Positions 1-9,900 are shown, counted from the stretch's first letter. The stretch is DNA of 18,087 nt from Symbiodinium natans (GCA_905221605.1 CAJNDS010000718.1:64001-82087); one strand, 5' to 3'. Translations and numbers: made by a program. The notes: generated from the letters alone by a model not told the origin.

Positions 1-392
1 CGGCTGTCTTGACATAGTGATAAAGTACCAAAAGCGTGCACGCGTGTGTTTTTTCAGCCGTCAGTGCGCAGTGTATGTGCTGGATCCAGGAATCAGCATC
101 AACAATATCATCTTGCAACCATCTACGTGTATCTCCGAGTTCGTATCGTGCGTGATGGAGTCGGTACTGGTATCAAAAGGTGTCCCACACGGTTCATAAT
201 ATAGTAAACATGAAGGATGGTAAACTGTCCTGAGCTTATAGTTCCGCACTGACAGGCTTCACCTTTCTGCACCGTGTCGACTACTTGCAATGTGTGCATC
301 TGTGATGTGATTTCGTTTGCAGGGTTCCAGTTTTGTGCTTGGCCACGTGGTACGTCCAAGTCGGACTGGCGCATCCATGGTTTCACACTGGT

Positions 393-418
393 CGGTCGTG
401 TGCATTGCACACTGACCG
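393..418. repeat. Imperfect hairpin
   Basis: The left arm cggtcgtgtgc (393-403) and the right arm gcacactgaccg (407-418) are complementary apart from one extra base, around a 3-nt loop. No T-run follows it, so it is not a bacterial-type terminator. Its function is unknown. Confidence 0.6.
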
Positions 419-420
419 GG

Positions 421-551
421 AATCTGGGAGCCTTTGTGTGGATCGCAGGTGGTCCCTGTCGGCTAGAGCTAGAGCAGCGGACAGTGACCAGCGGCTCTGC
501 CTTGAAAGTGTTCCTGTAGCACACTGAAGGCTTGCAGGGGGCTCCCAGATT
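421..551. repeat. 12-bp perfect inverted repeat pair
   Basis: aatctgggagcc at 421-432 is exactly reverse-complementary to ggctcccagatt at 540-551, with a spacer of about 107 bp. The pair could be the termini of a small non-autonomous element, but I see no target-site duplication or coding content to support that. Confidence 0.5.
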
Positions 552-811
552 TTGCTGTTTCCGTCGGGGCTCGGTGGATGGTGGATTCTCAAAAGGCCGG
601 GGAAGTGAATCTTCGAAGCAACAGTGACTAGACTTAGGTCCATATCACCAGTCCAGAGTGGCAGGTTCATGTGCTATATGTGGCTGACCTGGGCAGTAAG
701 GTGGGGGTTTGCATCTGTTTCGCTCCTGCTTGTACCAAAATCACAACTTCACGGCTTCAATATTTAATGGCTACCGCCAGTGCCGCCGACCCCATCGCGG
801 CAAACGCACCA

Positions 812-945
812 GGCAGAGAGAGGGAGAGAGGACTAGCTAAAGAATCAGATACACAGAGTTAGACACTAGAGAAAGAGAAAGAGAGAGAAGGCAAGAAAGA
901 GATAGAATTAGGCAGAGAGAGAGAGGAGGCCATGGGGGGGGGAAA
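812..945. repeat. GA-rich low-complexity tract at the array edge
   Basis: This is an almost pure run of gaga, aagaga and gagagg words on the + strand, passing straight into the G-rich tandem array. It marks the 5' border of the array. The complementary strand is pyrimidine-rich, so the antisense frames across it are compositional. Confidence 0.75.
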
Positions 946-1867
946 GGAAGGGCAGAGGCGGCGGAGAAGGCGGAGGAAAAGGTCCAGGGACCCTTTAAAG
1001 TCAGCTGAGAGGGTCCAAAGCCGTGAAGCCATGGGAGCCATGGGGCGGGATGGGACCATGGAGCCATGGGGCCATGAGCCATTGAGGGTGAGAGGCATGG
1101 GGCCATGAGGTCATGGGGGGGCAAAGGAAGGGCAGAAGAAGGCGGATGATAAGGTCTGAAGCCGGGCGGGATGGGACCATGGGGCCATGGGACCATGGAG
1201 CCATGGAGCGCCATGGAGCGGGAAGGGCGGAGGGGGCGGAAAGGGCGGAAAGAGCGGAGGGGGCGGGGAGGGCGGAGAGGGCTGGCATGCACTGGGACCC
1301 TTTAAAGTCAGCTGATAGGGTCCAAAGCCGTGAAGCCATGGGAGCCATGGGGCGGGATGGGACCATGGAGCCATGGGGCCATGAGCCATTAGGAAGGGCA
1401 GAGGCGGCGGAGAAGGCGGATGAAAAGGTCCAGACGTGAGGCGTGGGAGAAGCCATGGAGCGCCATGGGGCGGGAAGGGCGGAGGGGGCGGGAACCATAT
1501 GGAGCGGGCGGAGCGGGAAGGGCAGAGGGGGCGGAAAGAGCGGAAAGGGCGGAGGAGAGACCCTTTAAAGTCAGCTGATAGGGTCCAAAGCCGTGAAGCC
1601 ATGGGAGCCATGGGGCGGGATGGGACCATGGAGCCATGGGGCCATGAGCCATTAAGGGTGAGAGGCATGGGGCCATGAGGCCATGGGGGGGTAAAGGAAG
1701 GGCAGAGGCGGCGGAGAAGGCGGAGGAAAAGGTCCAGGGACATGAGGCCGTGGGAGCCATGGGGCATGGGACCAATGAAGCCAGGAGCGCCATGGGGCGG
1801 GAAGGGCGGAGGGGCGGGAACCATATGGGCGGAAAGGGCGGAGGGCTGGGGAGGGCGGGCATGCACT

Positions 1868-2565
1868 GGGACCCTTTAAAGTCAGCTGAGAGGGTGCCAT
1901 GGGAGCCATGGGGCGGGATGGGACCATGGAGCCATGGGGCCATGAGCCATTGAGGGTGAGAGGCATGGGGCCATGAGGTCATGGGGGGGCAAAGGAAGGG
2001 CAGAGGCGGCGGAGAAGGCGGATGATAAGGTCTGAAGCCGGGCGGGATGGGACCATGGGGCCATGGGACCATGGAGCCATGGAGCGCCATGGAGCGGGAA
2101 AAGCGAAGGGCGGAAAGGGCGGAAAGAGCGGAGGGGGCGGGGAGGGCGGAGAGGACGGGCATGCACTGGGACCCTTTAAAGTCAGCTGATAGGGTCCAAA
2201 GCCGTGAAGCCATGGGAGCCATGGGGCGGGATGGGACCATGGAGCCATGGGGCCATGAGCCATTAGGAAGGGCAGAGGCGGCGGAGAAGGCGGATGAAAA
2301 GGTCCAGACGTGAGGCGTGGGAGAAGCCATGGAGCGCCGTGGGGCGGGAAGGGCGGAGGGGGCGGGAACCATATGGAGCGCCGTGGAGCGGGAAGGGCGG
2401 ATGGGGCGGAGCGGGAAGGGCGGAGGGGGCGGAAAGGGCGGAGGGGGCGGGGAGGGCGGAGAGGGCGGGCAGGCACTGGGACCCTTTAAAGTCAGCTGAT
2501 AGGGTCCAAAGCCGTGAAGCCATGGCATGAGCCATTAAGGGTGAGAGGCATGGGGCCATGAGGCC
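1868..2565 (+). repeat. Segmental duplication within the array, copy 1 (about 698 bp)
   Basis: This stretch reappears at 6444-7141 with a constant offset of 4,576 bp. Diagnostic variants shared only by the two copies include the aaaagcgaagggcgg block (from about 2099 and 6675), gagaggacgggc before the anchor box, and the gcgccgtgg variants (about 2334 and 6910). The lines compared by eye were identical. Similarity stops before 1868, where the sequence reads actggga here and ccaggga in the other copy. It also stops after 2565 (aggcc followed by atggg here and gaggc in the other). Confidence 0.85.
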
Positions 2566-5500
2566 ATGGGGGGGTAAAGGAAGGGCAGAGGCGGCGGAGA
2601 AGGCGGAGGAAAAGGTCCAGGGACATGAGGCCGTGGGAGCCATGGGGCATGGGACCAATGAAGCCAGGAGCGCCATGGGGCGGGAAGGGCGGAGGGGGAG
2701 GGGCGGAAAGGGCGGAAAGGGCGGAGGGGCGGAGGGCGGAGAGGGCGGGCATGCACTGGGACCCTTTAAAGTCAGCTGAGAGGGTGCCATGGGAGCCATG
2801 GGGCGGGATGGGACCATGGAGCCATGGGGCCATGAGCCATTGAGGGTGAGAGGCATGGGGCCATGAGGTCATGGGGGGGCAAAGGAAGGGCAGAGGCGGC
2901 GGAGAAGGCGATGATAAGGTCTGAAGCCGGGCGGGATGGGACCATGGGGCCATGGGACCATGGAGCGCCATGGAGCGGGAAGGGCGGAGGGGGCGGAAAG
3001 GGCGAAAGAGCGGAGGGGGCGGGGAGGGCGGAGAGGGCGGGCATGCACTGGGACCCTAAAGTCAGCTGATAGGGTCCAAAGCCGTGAAGCCATGGGAGCC
3101 ATGGGGCGGGATGGGACCATGGAGCCATGGGGCCATGAGCCATTAGGAAGGGCAGAGGCGGCGGAGAAGGCGGATGAAAAGGTCCAGACGTGAGGGTGGG
3201 AGAAGCCATGGAGCGCCATGGGGCGGGAAGGGCGGAGGGGGCGGGAACCATATGGAGCGCCATGGAGCGGGAAGGGCGGATGGGGCGGAGCGGGAAGGGC
3301 AGAGGGGGCGGAAAGGGCGGAGGGGGCGGGGAGGGCGGAGAGGGCGGGCAGGCACTGGGACCCTTTAAAGTCAGCTGATAGGGTCCAAAGCCGTGAAGCC
3401 ATGGCATGAGCCATTAAGGGTGAGAGGCATGGGGCCATGAGGCCATGGGGGGGTAAAGGAAGGGCAGAGGCGGCGGAGAAGGCGGAGGAAAAGGTCCAGG
3501 GACCCTTTAAAGTCAGCTGAGAGGGTGCCATGGGAGCCATGGGGCCATGAGCCATTAGGAAGGGCAGAGGCAGCGGAGAAGGCGGATGAAAAGGTCCAGA
3601 CGTGAGGCGTGGGAGAAGCCATGGAGCGCCATGGGGCGGGAAGGGCGGAGGGGGCGGGAACCATATGGAGCGCCATGGAGCGGGAAGGGCGGATGGGGCG
3701 GAGCGGGAAGGGCGGAGGGAGCGGAAAGGGCGGAGGGGGCGGGGAGGGCGGAGAGGGCGGGCATGCACTGGGACCCTTTAAAGTCAGCTGAGAGGGTCCA
3801 AAGCCGTGAAGCCATGGGAGCCATGGGGCGGGATGGGACCATGGAGCCATGGGGCCAAAGGGACCCATAGGCAGGGGGTATGTGGGGGTGGGAGTCGGGG
3901 TGGGGGTGAGGAGGGTCGGCATGGGGCCATGAGGCCATGGGGGGCAAGGAAGGGCAGAGGCAGCGGAGAAGGCGGATGATAAGGTCTGAAGCCGGGCGGG
4001 ATGGGACCATGGGGCCATGGGACCATGGAGCCATGGAGCGCCATGGAGCGGGAAGGGTGGAGGGGGCAGAAAGGGCGGAAAGGGCGGAGGGGGCGGTGGG
4101 GGGGCAAAGGAAGGGCAGAGGCGGCGGAGAAGGCGGATGATAAGGTCTGAAGCCGGGCGGGATGGGACCATGGGGCCATGGGACCATGGAGCCATGGAGC
4201 GCCATGGAGCGGGAAGGGCGGAGGGGGCGGAAAGGGCGGAAAGAGCGGAGGGGGCGGGAGGGCGGAGAGGGCGGGCATGCACTGGGACCCTTTAAAGTCA
4301 GCTGATAGGGTCCAAGGGTCCAAAGCCGTGAAGCCATGGCATGAGCCATTAAGGGTGAGAGGCATGGGGCCATGAGGCCATGGGGGGGTAAAGGAAGGGC
4401 AGAGGTGGCGGAGAAGGCGGACAGGAACCCTTTAAAGTCAGCTGAGAGGGTGCCATGGGAGCCATGGGGCGGGATGGGACCATGGAGCCATGGGGCCATG
4501 AGCCATTGAGGGTGAGAGGCATGGGGCCATGAGGTCATGGGGGGGCAAAGGAAGGGCAGAGGCGGCGGAGAAGGCGGATGATAAGGTCTGCAGCCGGGAC
4601 CATGGGGCCATGGGACCATGGAGCCATGGAGCGCCATGGAGCGGGAAGGGCGGAGGGGGCGGAAGAGGGCGGGCATGCACTGGGACCCTTTAAAGTCAGC
4701 TGAGAGGGTCCAAAGCCGTGAAGCCATGGGAGCCATGGGGCGGGATGGGACCATGGAGCCATGGGGCCAAAGGGACCCGTAGGCAGGGGGTATGTGGGGG
4801 TGGGAGTCGGGGTCAGGGTGAGGAGGGTACATGAGGCCATGAAAGGGGCGGGATGGGACCATGGGGCCATGGGACCATGGAGCCATGGAGCGCCATGGAG
4901 CGGGAAGGGCGGAGGGGGCAGAAAGGGCGGAAAGGGCGGAGCGGATGATCAGGTCTGAAGCCGGGCGGGGCGGGGTGGGAGCATGGGGCCATGGGACCAT
5001 GGAGCGCCATGGAGCGGGAAGGGCGGAGGGGGAGGGGGCGGAAAGAGCGGAAAGGGCGGAGGGGGCGGGGAGGGTGGAGAGGGCGGGCATGCACTGGGAC
5101 CCTTTAAAGTCAGCTGATAGGGTCCAAAGCCGTGAAGCCATGGGAGCCATGGGGCGGGATGGGACCATGGAGCCATGGGGCCATGAGCCATTAGGAAGGG
5201 CAGAGGCGGCGGAGAAGGCGGATGAAAAGGTCCAGACGTGAGGCGTGGGAGAAGCCATGGAGCGCCATGGGGCGGGAAGGGCGGAGGGGGCGGGAACCAT
5301 AGGGAGCGCCATGGAGCGGGAAGGGCGGATGGGGCGGAGCGGGAAGGGCGGAGAGGGCGGAGGGGGCGGGGAGGCGGAGAGGGCGGGCAGGCGCTGGGAC
5401 CCTTTAAAGTCAGCTGATAGGGTCCAAAGCCGTGAAGCCATGGCATGAGCCACTAAGGGTGAGAGGCATGGGGCCATGATGGGGCCATGAGCCATTGAGG

Positions 5501-5683
5501 GTGAGAGGCATGGGGCCATGAGGTCATGGGGGGGCAAAGGAAGGGCAGAGGCGGCGGAGAAGGCGGATGATAAGGTCTGAAGCCGGGCGGGATGGGACCA
5601 TGGCATGCGCTGGGACCCTTTAAAGTCAGCTGAGAGGGTGCCATGGGAGCCGTGGGGCGGGATGGGGCCATGGAGCCATGGGG

Positions 5684-5746
5684 CCAGAGCCCCTAGAGCG
5701 GACAAAAATGGGTCGGCCAAAGTTTTTGGAGCGGACAAAAATGGGC
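5684..5746 (+). repeat. 34-bp 'gcggacaaaaatggg' element, first site (two units)
   Basis: Two units, starting near 5684 and 5717, carry gagcggacaaaaatgggt. The second is diverged (ccaaagtttttgg in place of ccaaagcccctag). The element is AT-richer than the surrounding array and stands out as a separate insert or module. Confidence 0.7.
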
Positions 5747-6443
5747 ATGGGGCCATGAGGCCGAGGCGGCGGAGAAGGCGGAGGAAAAGGTCCAGGGACA
5801 TGAGGCCGTGGGAGCCATGGGGCATGGGACCAATGAAGCCAGGAGCGCCATGGAGCGGGAAGGGCGGAGGGGGAGGGGGCAGAAAGAGCGGAAACGGGGA
5901 GGGCGGAGAGGGCGGGCATGCACTGGGACCCTTTAAAGTCAGCTGAGAGGGTGCCATGGGGAAAGGGCGGAAAGAGCGGAGGGGGCGGGGAGGGCGGAGA
6001 GGGCGGGCATGCACTGGGACCCTTTAAAGTCAGCTGATAGGGTCCAAAGCCGTGAAGCCATGGGAGCCCTGGGACCATGGAGCCATGGGGCCATGAGCCA
6101 TTAGGAAGGGCAGAGGCGGCGGAGAAGGCGGATGAAAAGGTCCAGACGTGAGGCGGGAGAAGCCATGGAGCGCCATGGGGCGGGAAGGGCGGAGGGGGCG
6201 GGAACCATATGGAGCGCCATGGATCGGGAAGGGCGGATGGGGCGGAGCGGGAAGGGCGGAGGGGGCGGAAAGGGCGGAGGGGGCGGGGAGGGCGGAGCAC
6301 TGGGACCCTTTAAAGTCAGCTGATAGGGTCCAAAGCCGTGAAGCCATGGCATGAGCCATTAAGGGTGAGAGGCATGGGGCCATGAGGCCATGGGGGGGTA
6401 AAGGAAGGGCAGAGGCGGCGGAGAAGGCGGAGGAAAAGGTCCA

Positions 6444-7141
6444 GGGACCCTTTAAAGTCAGCTGAGAGGGTGCCATGGGAGCCATGGGGCGGGATGGGAC
6501 CATGGAGCCATGGGGCCATGAGCCATTGAGGGTGAGAGGCATGGGGCCATGAGGTCATGGGGGGGCAAAGGAAGGGCAGAGGCGGCGGAGAAGGCGGATG
6601 ATAAGGTCTGAAGCCGGGCGGGATGGGACCATGGGGCCATGGGACCATGGAGCCATGGAGCGCCATGGAGCGGGAAAAGCGAAGGGCGGAAAGGGCGGAA
6701 AGAGCGGAGGGGGCGGGGAGGGCGGAGAGGACGGGCATGCACTGGGACCCTTTAAAGTCAGCTGATAGGGTCCAAAGCCGTGAAGCCATGGGAGCCATGG
6801 GGCGGGATGGGACCATGGAGCCATGGGGCCATGAGCCATTAGGAAGGGCAGAGGCGGCGGAGAAGGCGGATGAAAAGGTCCAGACGTGAGGCGTGGGAGA
6901 AGCCATGGAGCGCCGTGGGGCGGGAAGGGCGGAGGGGGCGGGAACCATATGGAGCGCCGTGGAGCGGGAAGGGCGGATGGGGCGGAGCGGGAAGGGCGGA
7001 GGGGGCGGAAAGGGCGGAGGGGGCGGGGAGGGCGGAGAGGGCGGGCAGGCACTGGGACCCTTTAAAGTCAGCTGATAGGGTCCAAAGCCGTGAAGCCATG
7101 GCATGAGCCATTAAGGGTGAGAGGCATGGGGCCATGAGGCC
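6444..7141 (+). repeat. Segmental duplication within the array, copy 2
   Basis: This is the partner of 1868-2565, with three anchor boxes (6448, 6748, 7058) at the same spacings (300 and 310 bp) as in copy 1 (1872, 2172, 2482). The shared private variants imply a copying event more recent than the divergence of neighbouring modules. Confidence 0.85.
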
Positions 7142-7376
7142 GAGGCGGCGGAGAAGGCGGAGGAAAAGGTCCAGGGACATGAGGCCGTGGGAGCCATGGG
7201 GCATGGGACCAATGAAGCCAGGAGCGCCATGGAGCGGGAAGGGCGGAGGGGGAGGGGGCGGAAAGGGCGGAAAGGGCGGAGGGGCAGGGAGGGCGGAGAG
7301 GGCGGGCATGCACTGGGACCCTTTAAAGTCAGCTGAGAGGGTGCCATGGGAGCCATGGGACCATGGAGCCATGGGG

Positions 7377-7440
7377 CCAGAGCCCCTAGAGCGGACAAAA
7401 ATGGGTCTGGCCAAAGCCCCTAGAGCGGACAAAAATGGGC
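7377..7440 (+). repeat. 34-bp element, second site (two units)
   Basis: Units start at 7377 and 7411 with a period of 34 bp, reading ccaRagcccctagagcggac followed by aaaaatggg. They lie immediately before the junction of the 315-bp duplication. Confidence 0.75.
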
Positions 7441-7701
7441 ATGGGGCCATGAGGCCGAGGCGGCGGAGAAGGCGGAGGAAAAGGTCCAGGGACATGAGGC
7501 CGTGGGAGCCATGGGGCATGGGACCAATGAAGCCAGGAGCGCCATGGAGCGGGAAGGGCGGAGGGGGAGGGGGCGGAAAGGGCGGAAAGGGCGGAGGGGC
7601 GGGGAGGGCGGAGAGGGCGGGCATGCACTGGGACCCTTTAAAGTCAGCTGAGAGGGTGCCATGGGAGCCATGGGGCGGGATGGGACCATGGAGCCATGGG
7701 G

Positions 7702-7767
7702 CCAAAGCCCCTAGAGCGGACAAAAATGGGTCTGGCCAAAGCCCCTAGAGCGGACAAAAATGGGTCT
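7702..7767 (+). repeat. 34-bp element, terminal site (two units)
   Basis: Units start at 7702 and 7736, again with a period of 34 bp. The array ends at this point, and the next bases (ttcactgacgccgcc) are non-repetitive. Confidence 0.75.
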
Positions 7768-7821
7768 TCACTGACGCCGCCCCGCTGCTGCTGGGGTCGG
7801 CGGATCTGAGCGCACGTATGT

Positions 7822-9555
7822 GTGTGTGGCAGCGATTGCAGCTTGACTACGATTCATTGGGATAGGAGGTTTGTACCCTGGGCTCTAGTAACTCTAGTAG
7901 CTCTGGAATTGGCAACTTTCAGTTCTAAGCTCACGGAGTGCTGCCAGGACCAGGACTATCTCAATCGCTGTGTCCGGAGATTTCGGCATGCTGCTCGATC
8001 TCCAGGACGCAAGCTCTTTGTTGCTTCTTGTCTGGTGGATTGCAAGGAGAGCCTGGAAATTTTGAGGAAAGGTTTACCAGCGAGTCTGTCAGAGAATGGA
8101 AAAACAGCCAGCTTTACCAACTTTTCGACAGATGAAGTTCAGAAGCTGCACAAAGCGCTGGTGGATTTTGGCGTCTCGGACTTTAAGTTGGTGGGAGTCG
8201 TGCTGTGTGTTGGCTCGGCATGCTCGGCCTCGGCTGCAGAGATCATCTCTGTGCCTTTGGGTCCCCAGTGTTCATCGTGTTCATCGTGTTCAGTGTGTGA
8301 GATGTATGAAGTCCATTTGCCCACGGTAGATGCAGATCCATTGAAGTTCTTCGAGGACCCGATCAAGAATGAGCTGTTCTCTGGGGCTGTGCTGGGTGGG
8401 ACTCAAGTCTGCTGTGAGAAAGATGACCTTGAGTTGGACAACTACGTGCCACATGGCTACCGCGATGCTGGAGTCACAAGCCATATGCAGCAGCCCGACA
8501 AAACTGTTCATTGCCGCTGGTGCAAAGAAACCTTTGAAAGTCGTAACAAGCTATTCGAACACTTGCGCAGTTCGGGCGAGTGCATTCGGCAGATGTCACA
8601 GGTCGACACAGCAGGACTTGAATCGATCTCGGCACGTGGGAAGGACCAGCTTCATGCCTTTTTATGGGGGAGCCTGATGCCTTGGTCGAAGTCGATCCGG
8701 GCCTGGAAGGAGGCCCTCGCCTCTTTGGGTGGTGAAGTTCAGGAGGTGGATTGCTCAGATTTCTCCTGCCCCTCCGTTGGAGGAGTGTTGATTGCAAATT
8801 TTTCTTGTGCACTTGCTGGAGAAGCGTTGATGGAACGTTTGAGGGCCAAGGTGCAGGAAATGCCGTCCACGACGCTGCATGCAGCAGTAAATCTCAGAAA
8901 GTCTCAGCTTCTTGATTTACACAGCACAAAGAAACAGCGGCATTTCGCCTACCTCTTGGATGTGGACACTGTTTCAATGGGGAAGGGCAGCATGGTTTCG
9001 GAGGAGGACTTCGGAGAGTTGCGTTCGACTCTCAGACTGCTGAAGCAGGCCATCCAGAGGACTAAATTCTTGCTGGAGAGCCGCGCAGATCATGCAGGAG
9101 TTGAGATGAAGCTGGTACAAAGGCTCTGCCTTAATGGAAGGATGTACGTGCTTGTACGTATTTCGGGGGACTCGCTGACTGAACAGGGTTGTTGTGTCTA
9201 CATGGCAGCTGCGCTGGCCTCGTTTCACGGCTGGTTGCAGTGTTTGGTGCAGGAGACTTTCAGCCACATACCTGGCTTGCCTCCAGATTTTCTGTATCTG
9301 GAGGGTTACCGCTTCATGCAGCACGAAAAGCGGAATGGTCCTCTTTTTGGGAAGGGCTGCCTGCCCTGGGCTACAGAGACAGCCTGTGGTATTGTAGAAT
9401 GGAGAGCCAGACTGCAAGAACATGTGGTAAGGACTTCCAGGACAAATTGGGCTCAGGTTCTAGAACAGCTGCGTACCGCATGCAAATCGCAGGATATGGA
9501 ACAAAATGGAGCTGAACCTTGCAGTTTGCATGCTTCTGCCCTCATGGGGGGCTAG
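7822..9555 (+). CDS. Unrecognised Cys-rich protein with a C2HC zinc finger (5' end uncertain)
   Basis: One open frame runs about 577 codons to a TAG at 9553-9555. The frame is open from just after an in-frame TGA at 7807-7809, but the only start-like codon near the 5' end is GTG at 7822. The first in-frame ATG is at 8302 (residue 161). The coding-looking sequence before 8302 therefore suggests that an upstream exon, or a spliced-leader acceptor, supplies the true start. Residues about 150-159 form a CxxCxxCxC run, encoded by a 9-bp tandem repeat (tgttcatcg). Residues 231-254 fit a C-x2-C-x12-H-x6-C zinc finger (C231, C234, H247, C254) with the aromatic and Leu positions of C2H2 fingers, so nucleic-acid or protein binding is an inference. 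No signal peptide or clear membrane span was seen. A C-terminal stretch (about residues 440-500, GD followed later by a PPDFLYLEGYRF segment) faintly recalls the C-terminus of TruA-type pseudouridine synthases. I do not see the catalytic RTDxGVH motif, so this is only a lead. Confidence 0.7.
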   Translation: MCGSDCSLTTIHWDRRFVPWALVTLVALELATFSSKLTECCQDQDYLNRCVRRFRHAARSPGRKLFVASCLVDCKESLEILRKGLPASLSENGKTASFTNFSTDEVQKLHKALVDFGVSDFKLVGVVLCVGSACSASAAEIISVPLGPQCSSCSSCSVCEMYEVHLPTVDADPLKFFEDPIKNELFSGAVLGGTQVCCEKDDLELDNYVPHGYRDAGVTSHMQQPDKTVHCRWCKETFESRNKLFEHLRSSGECIRQMSQVDTAGLESISARGKDQLHAFLWGSLMPWSKSIRAWKEALASLGGEVQEVDCSDFSCPSVGGVLIANFSCALAGEALMERLRAKVQEMPSTTLHAAVNLRKSQLLDLHSTKKQRHFAYLLDVDTVSMGKGSMVSEEDFGELRSTLRLLKQAIQRTKFLLESRADHAGVEMKLVQRLCLNGRMYVLVRISGDSLTEQGCCVYMAAALASFHGWLQCLVQETFSHIPGLPPDFLYLEGYRFMQHEKRNGPLFGKGCLPWATETACGIVEWRARLQEHVVRTSRTNWAQVLEQLRTACKSQDMEQNGAEPCSLHASALMGG

Positions 9556-9559
9556 ACAG

Positions 9560-9900
9560 ATGCACCGCGAAACGATACGAAACGCCTCTTCAACAACATG
9601 TTTCTTTCGCAACTTTGGCAGTGATTTGGGTTTTTGGACTCAGCCCAACTTCTAGGGTTTGGGGGCTTCTTCTGCCCAACATCACATCTAGGCCTTGGGT
9701 CCGTATGCCCAACATTACTTCAGGGATTAGGGCTTCCCTTGGGTTTGTGGTTTCTTGCGGTTTTGGGGCTTAGGGATTTTAGGTTTCGAGGCTCCTTCAG
9801 CCTCATATCACTTTAGGGTTAAGGGCTCCTTATGCCCAGCATCACTTTTGGGGCGAAGGGTTTGAAGGCCATCTCGGGCCCAACATCACTTCTGTCTTGG
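9560..9900. repeat. Degenerate repeat with 'cccaacatcact' and TTTAGGG-like words
   Basis: Roughly five diverged units follow the zinc-finger frame. Each contains a form of gcccaacatcact (near 9675, 9707, 9805, 9835 and 9880), usually followed by a tttagggtt or ttggggc tail and a ggctcctt-like lead. Unit length varies from about 30 to 90 bp. The tails resemble the plant-type telomeric repeat TTTAGGG, which dinoflagellates also use, but they are scattered and internal. Open frames across it are repeat translation. Confidence 0.6.

Larger units (their letters stand above)
1..810. other. Unassigned 5' flank, no gene recognised
   Basis: Several short overlapping open frames exist on both strands (none above about 135 codons). 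None shows a recognisable domain, and they lie over each other antisense, so I do not call any as a gene. Base composition is mixed and unlike the G-rich array that follows. The stretch holds a small hairpin and a 12-bp inverted repeat, listed separately. It could be intergenic DNA or intron of a gene lying upstream of the window. Confidence 0.5.
930..7767. repeat. Large G-rich complex tandem array (about 6.8 kb)
   Basis: The array consists of irregular modules, mostly 260-315 bp. A recurring anchor box, ccctttaaagtcagctga, is found (a few variant) at 991, 1298, 1561, 1872, 2172, 2482, 2762, 3054, 3361, 3503, 3774, 4288, 4428, 4686, 5100, 5400, 5616, 5929, 6020, 6306, 6448, 6748, 7058, 7319 and 7634. 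After the box comes a stretch dense in gccatggg and ccatgg words. Then follow ggcagaggcggcggagaagg and long runs of ggaagggcggagggggcgg type. Spacing varies (91, 140-142, 214-216, 258-315, 414, 514 bp), as expected when modules are lost or gained by unequal exchange. The + strand is strongly purine-biased, so long proline-rich antisense frames stay open without being genes. I do not recognise the repeat as a named family. A satellite or minisatellite-like array in intergenic or intronic DNA is the best description. Confidence 0.93.
7126..7767 (+). repeat. Local tandem duplication of about 315 bp at the 3' array end
   Basis: The block 7126-7440 repeats from 7441. The word ccgaggcggcgg occurs at 7140 and 7455, and anchor boxes lie at 7319 and 7634, both offset by 315. 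A 10-bp insertion (cgggatgggac region, about 7676) raises the offset to 325 in the last part. A related but shortened block lies at about 5750-5945. Each full copy ends in two units of a 34-bp element. Confidence 0.8.

Noticed and set aside
393-418. Intrinsic terminator
   Set aside because: There is no T-run after the stem and the genome is eukaryotic, so a bacterial-type terminator is not expected.
837-7748. Dozens of open frames on both strands inside the array, including an 819-codon antisense frame
   Set aside because: They overlap in several frames and consist of the translated repeat only (MAPWSHP, PPSPPPPPF or RAERAEGAGRAE-type runs). They follow from base bias and show no domain or start context.
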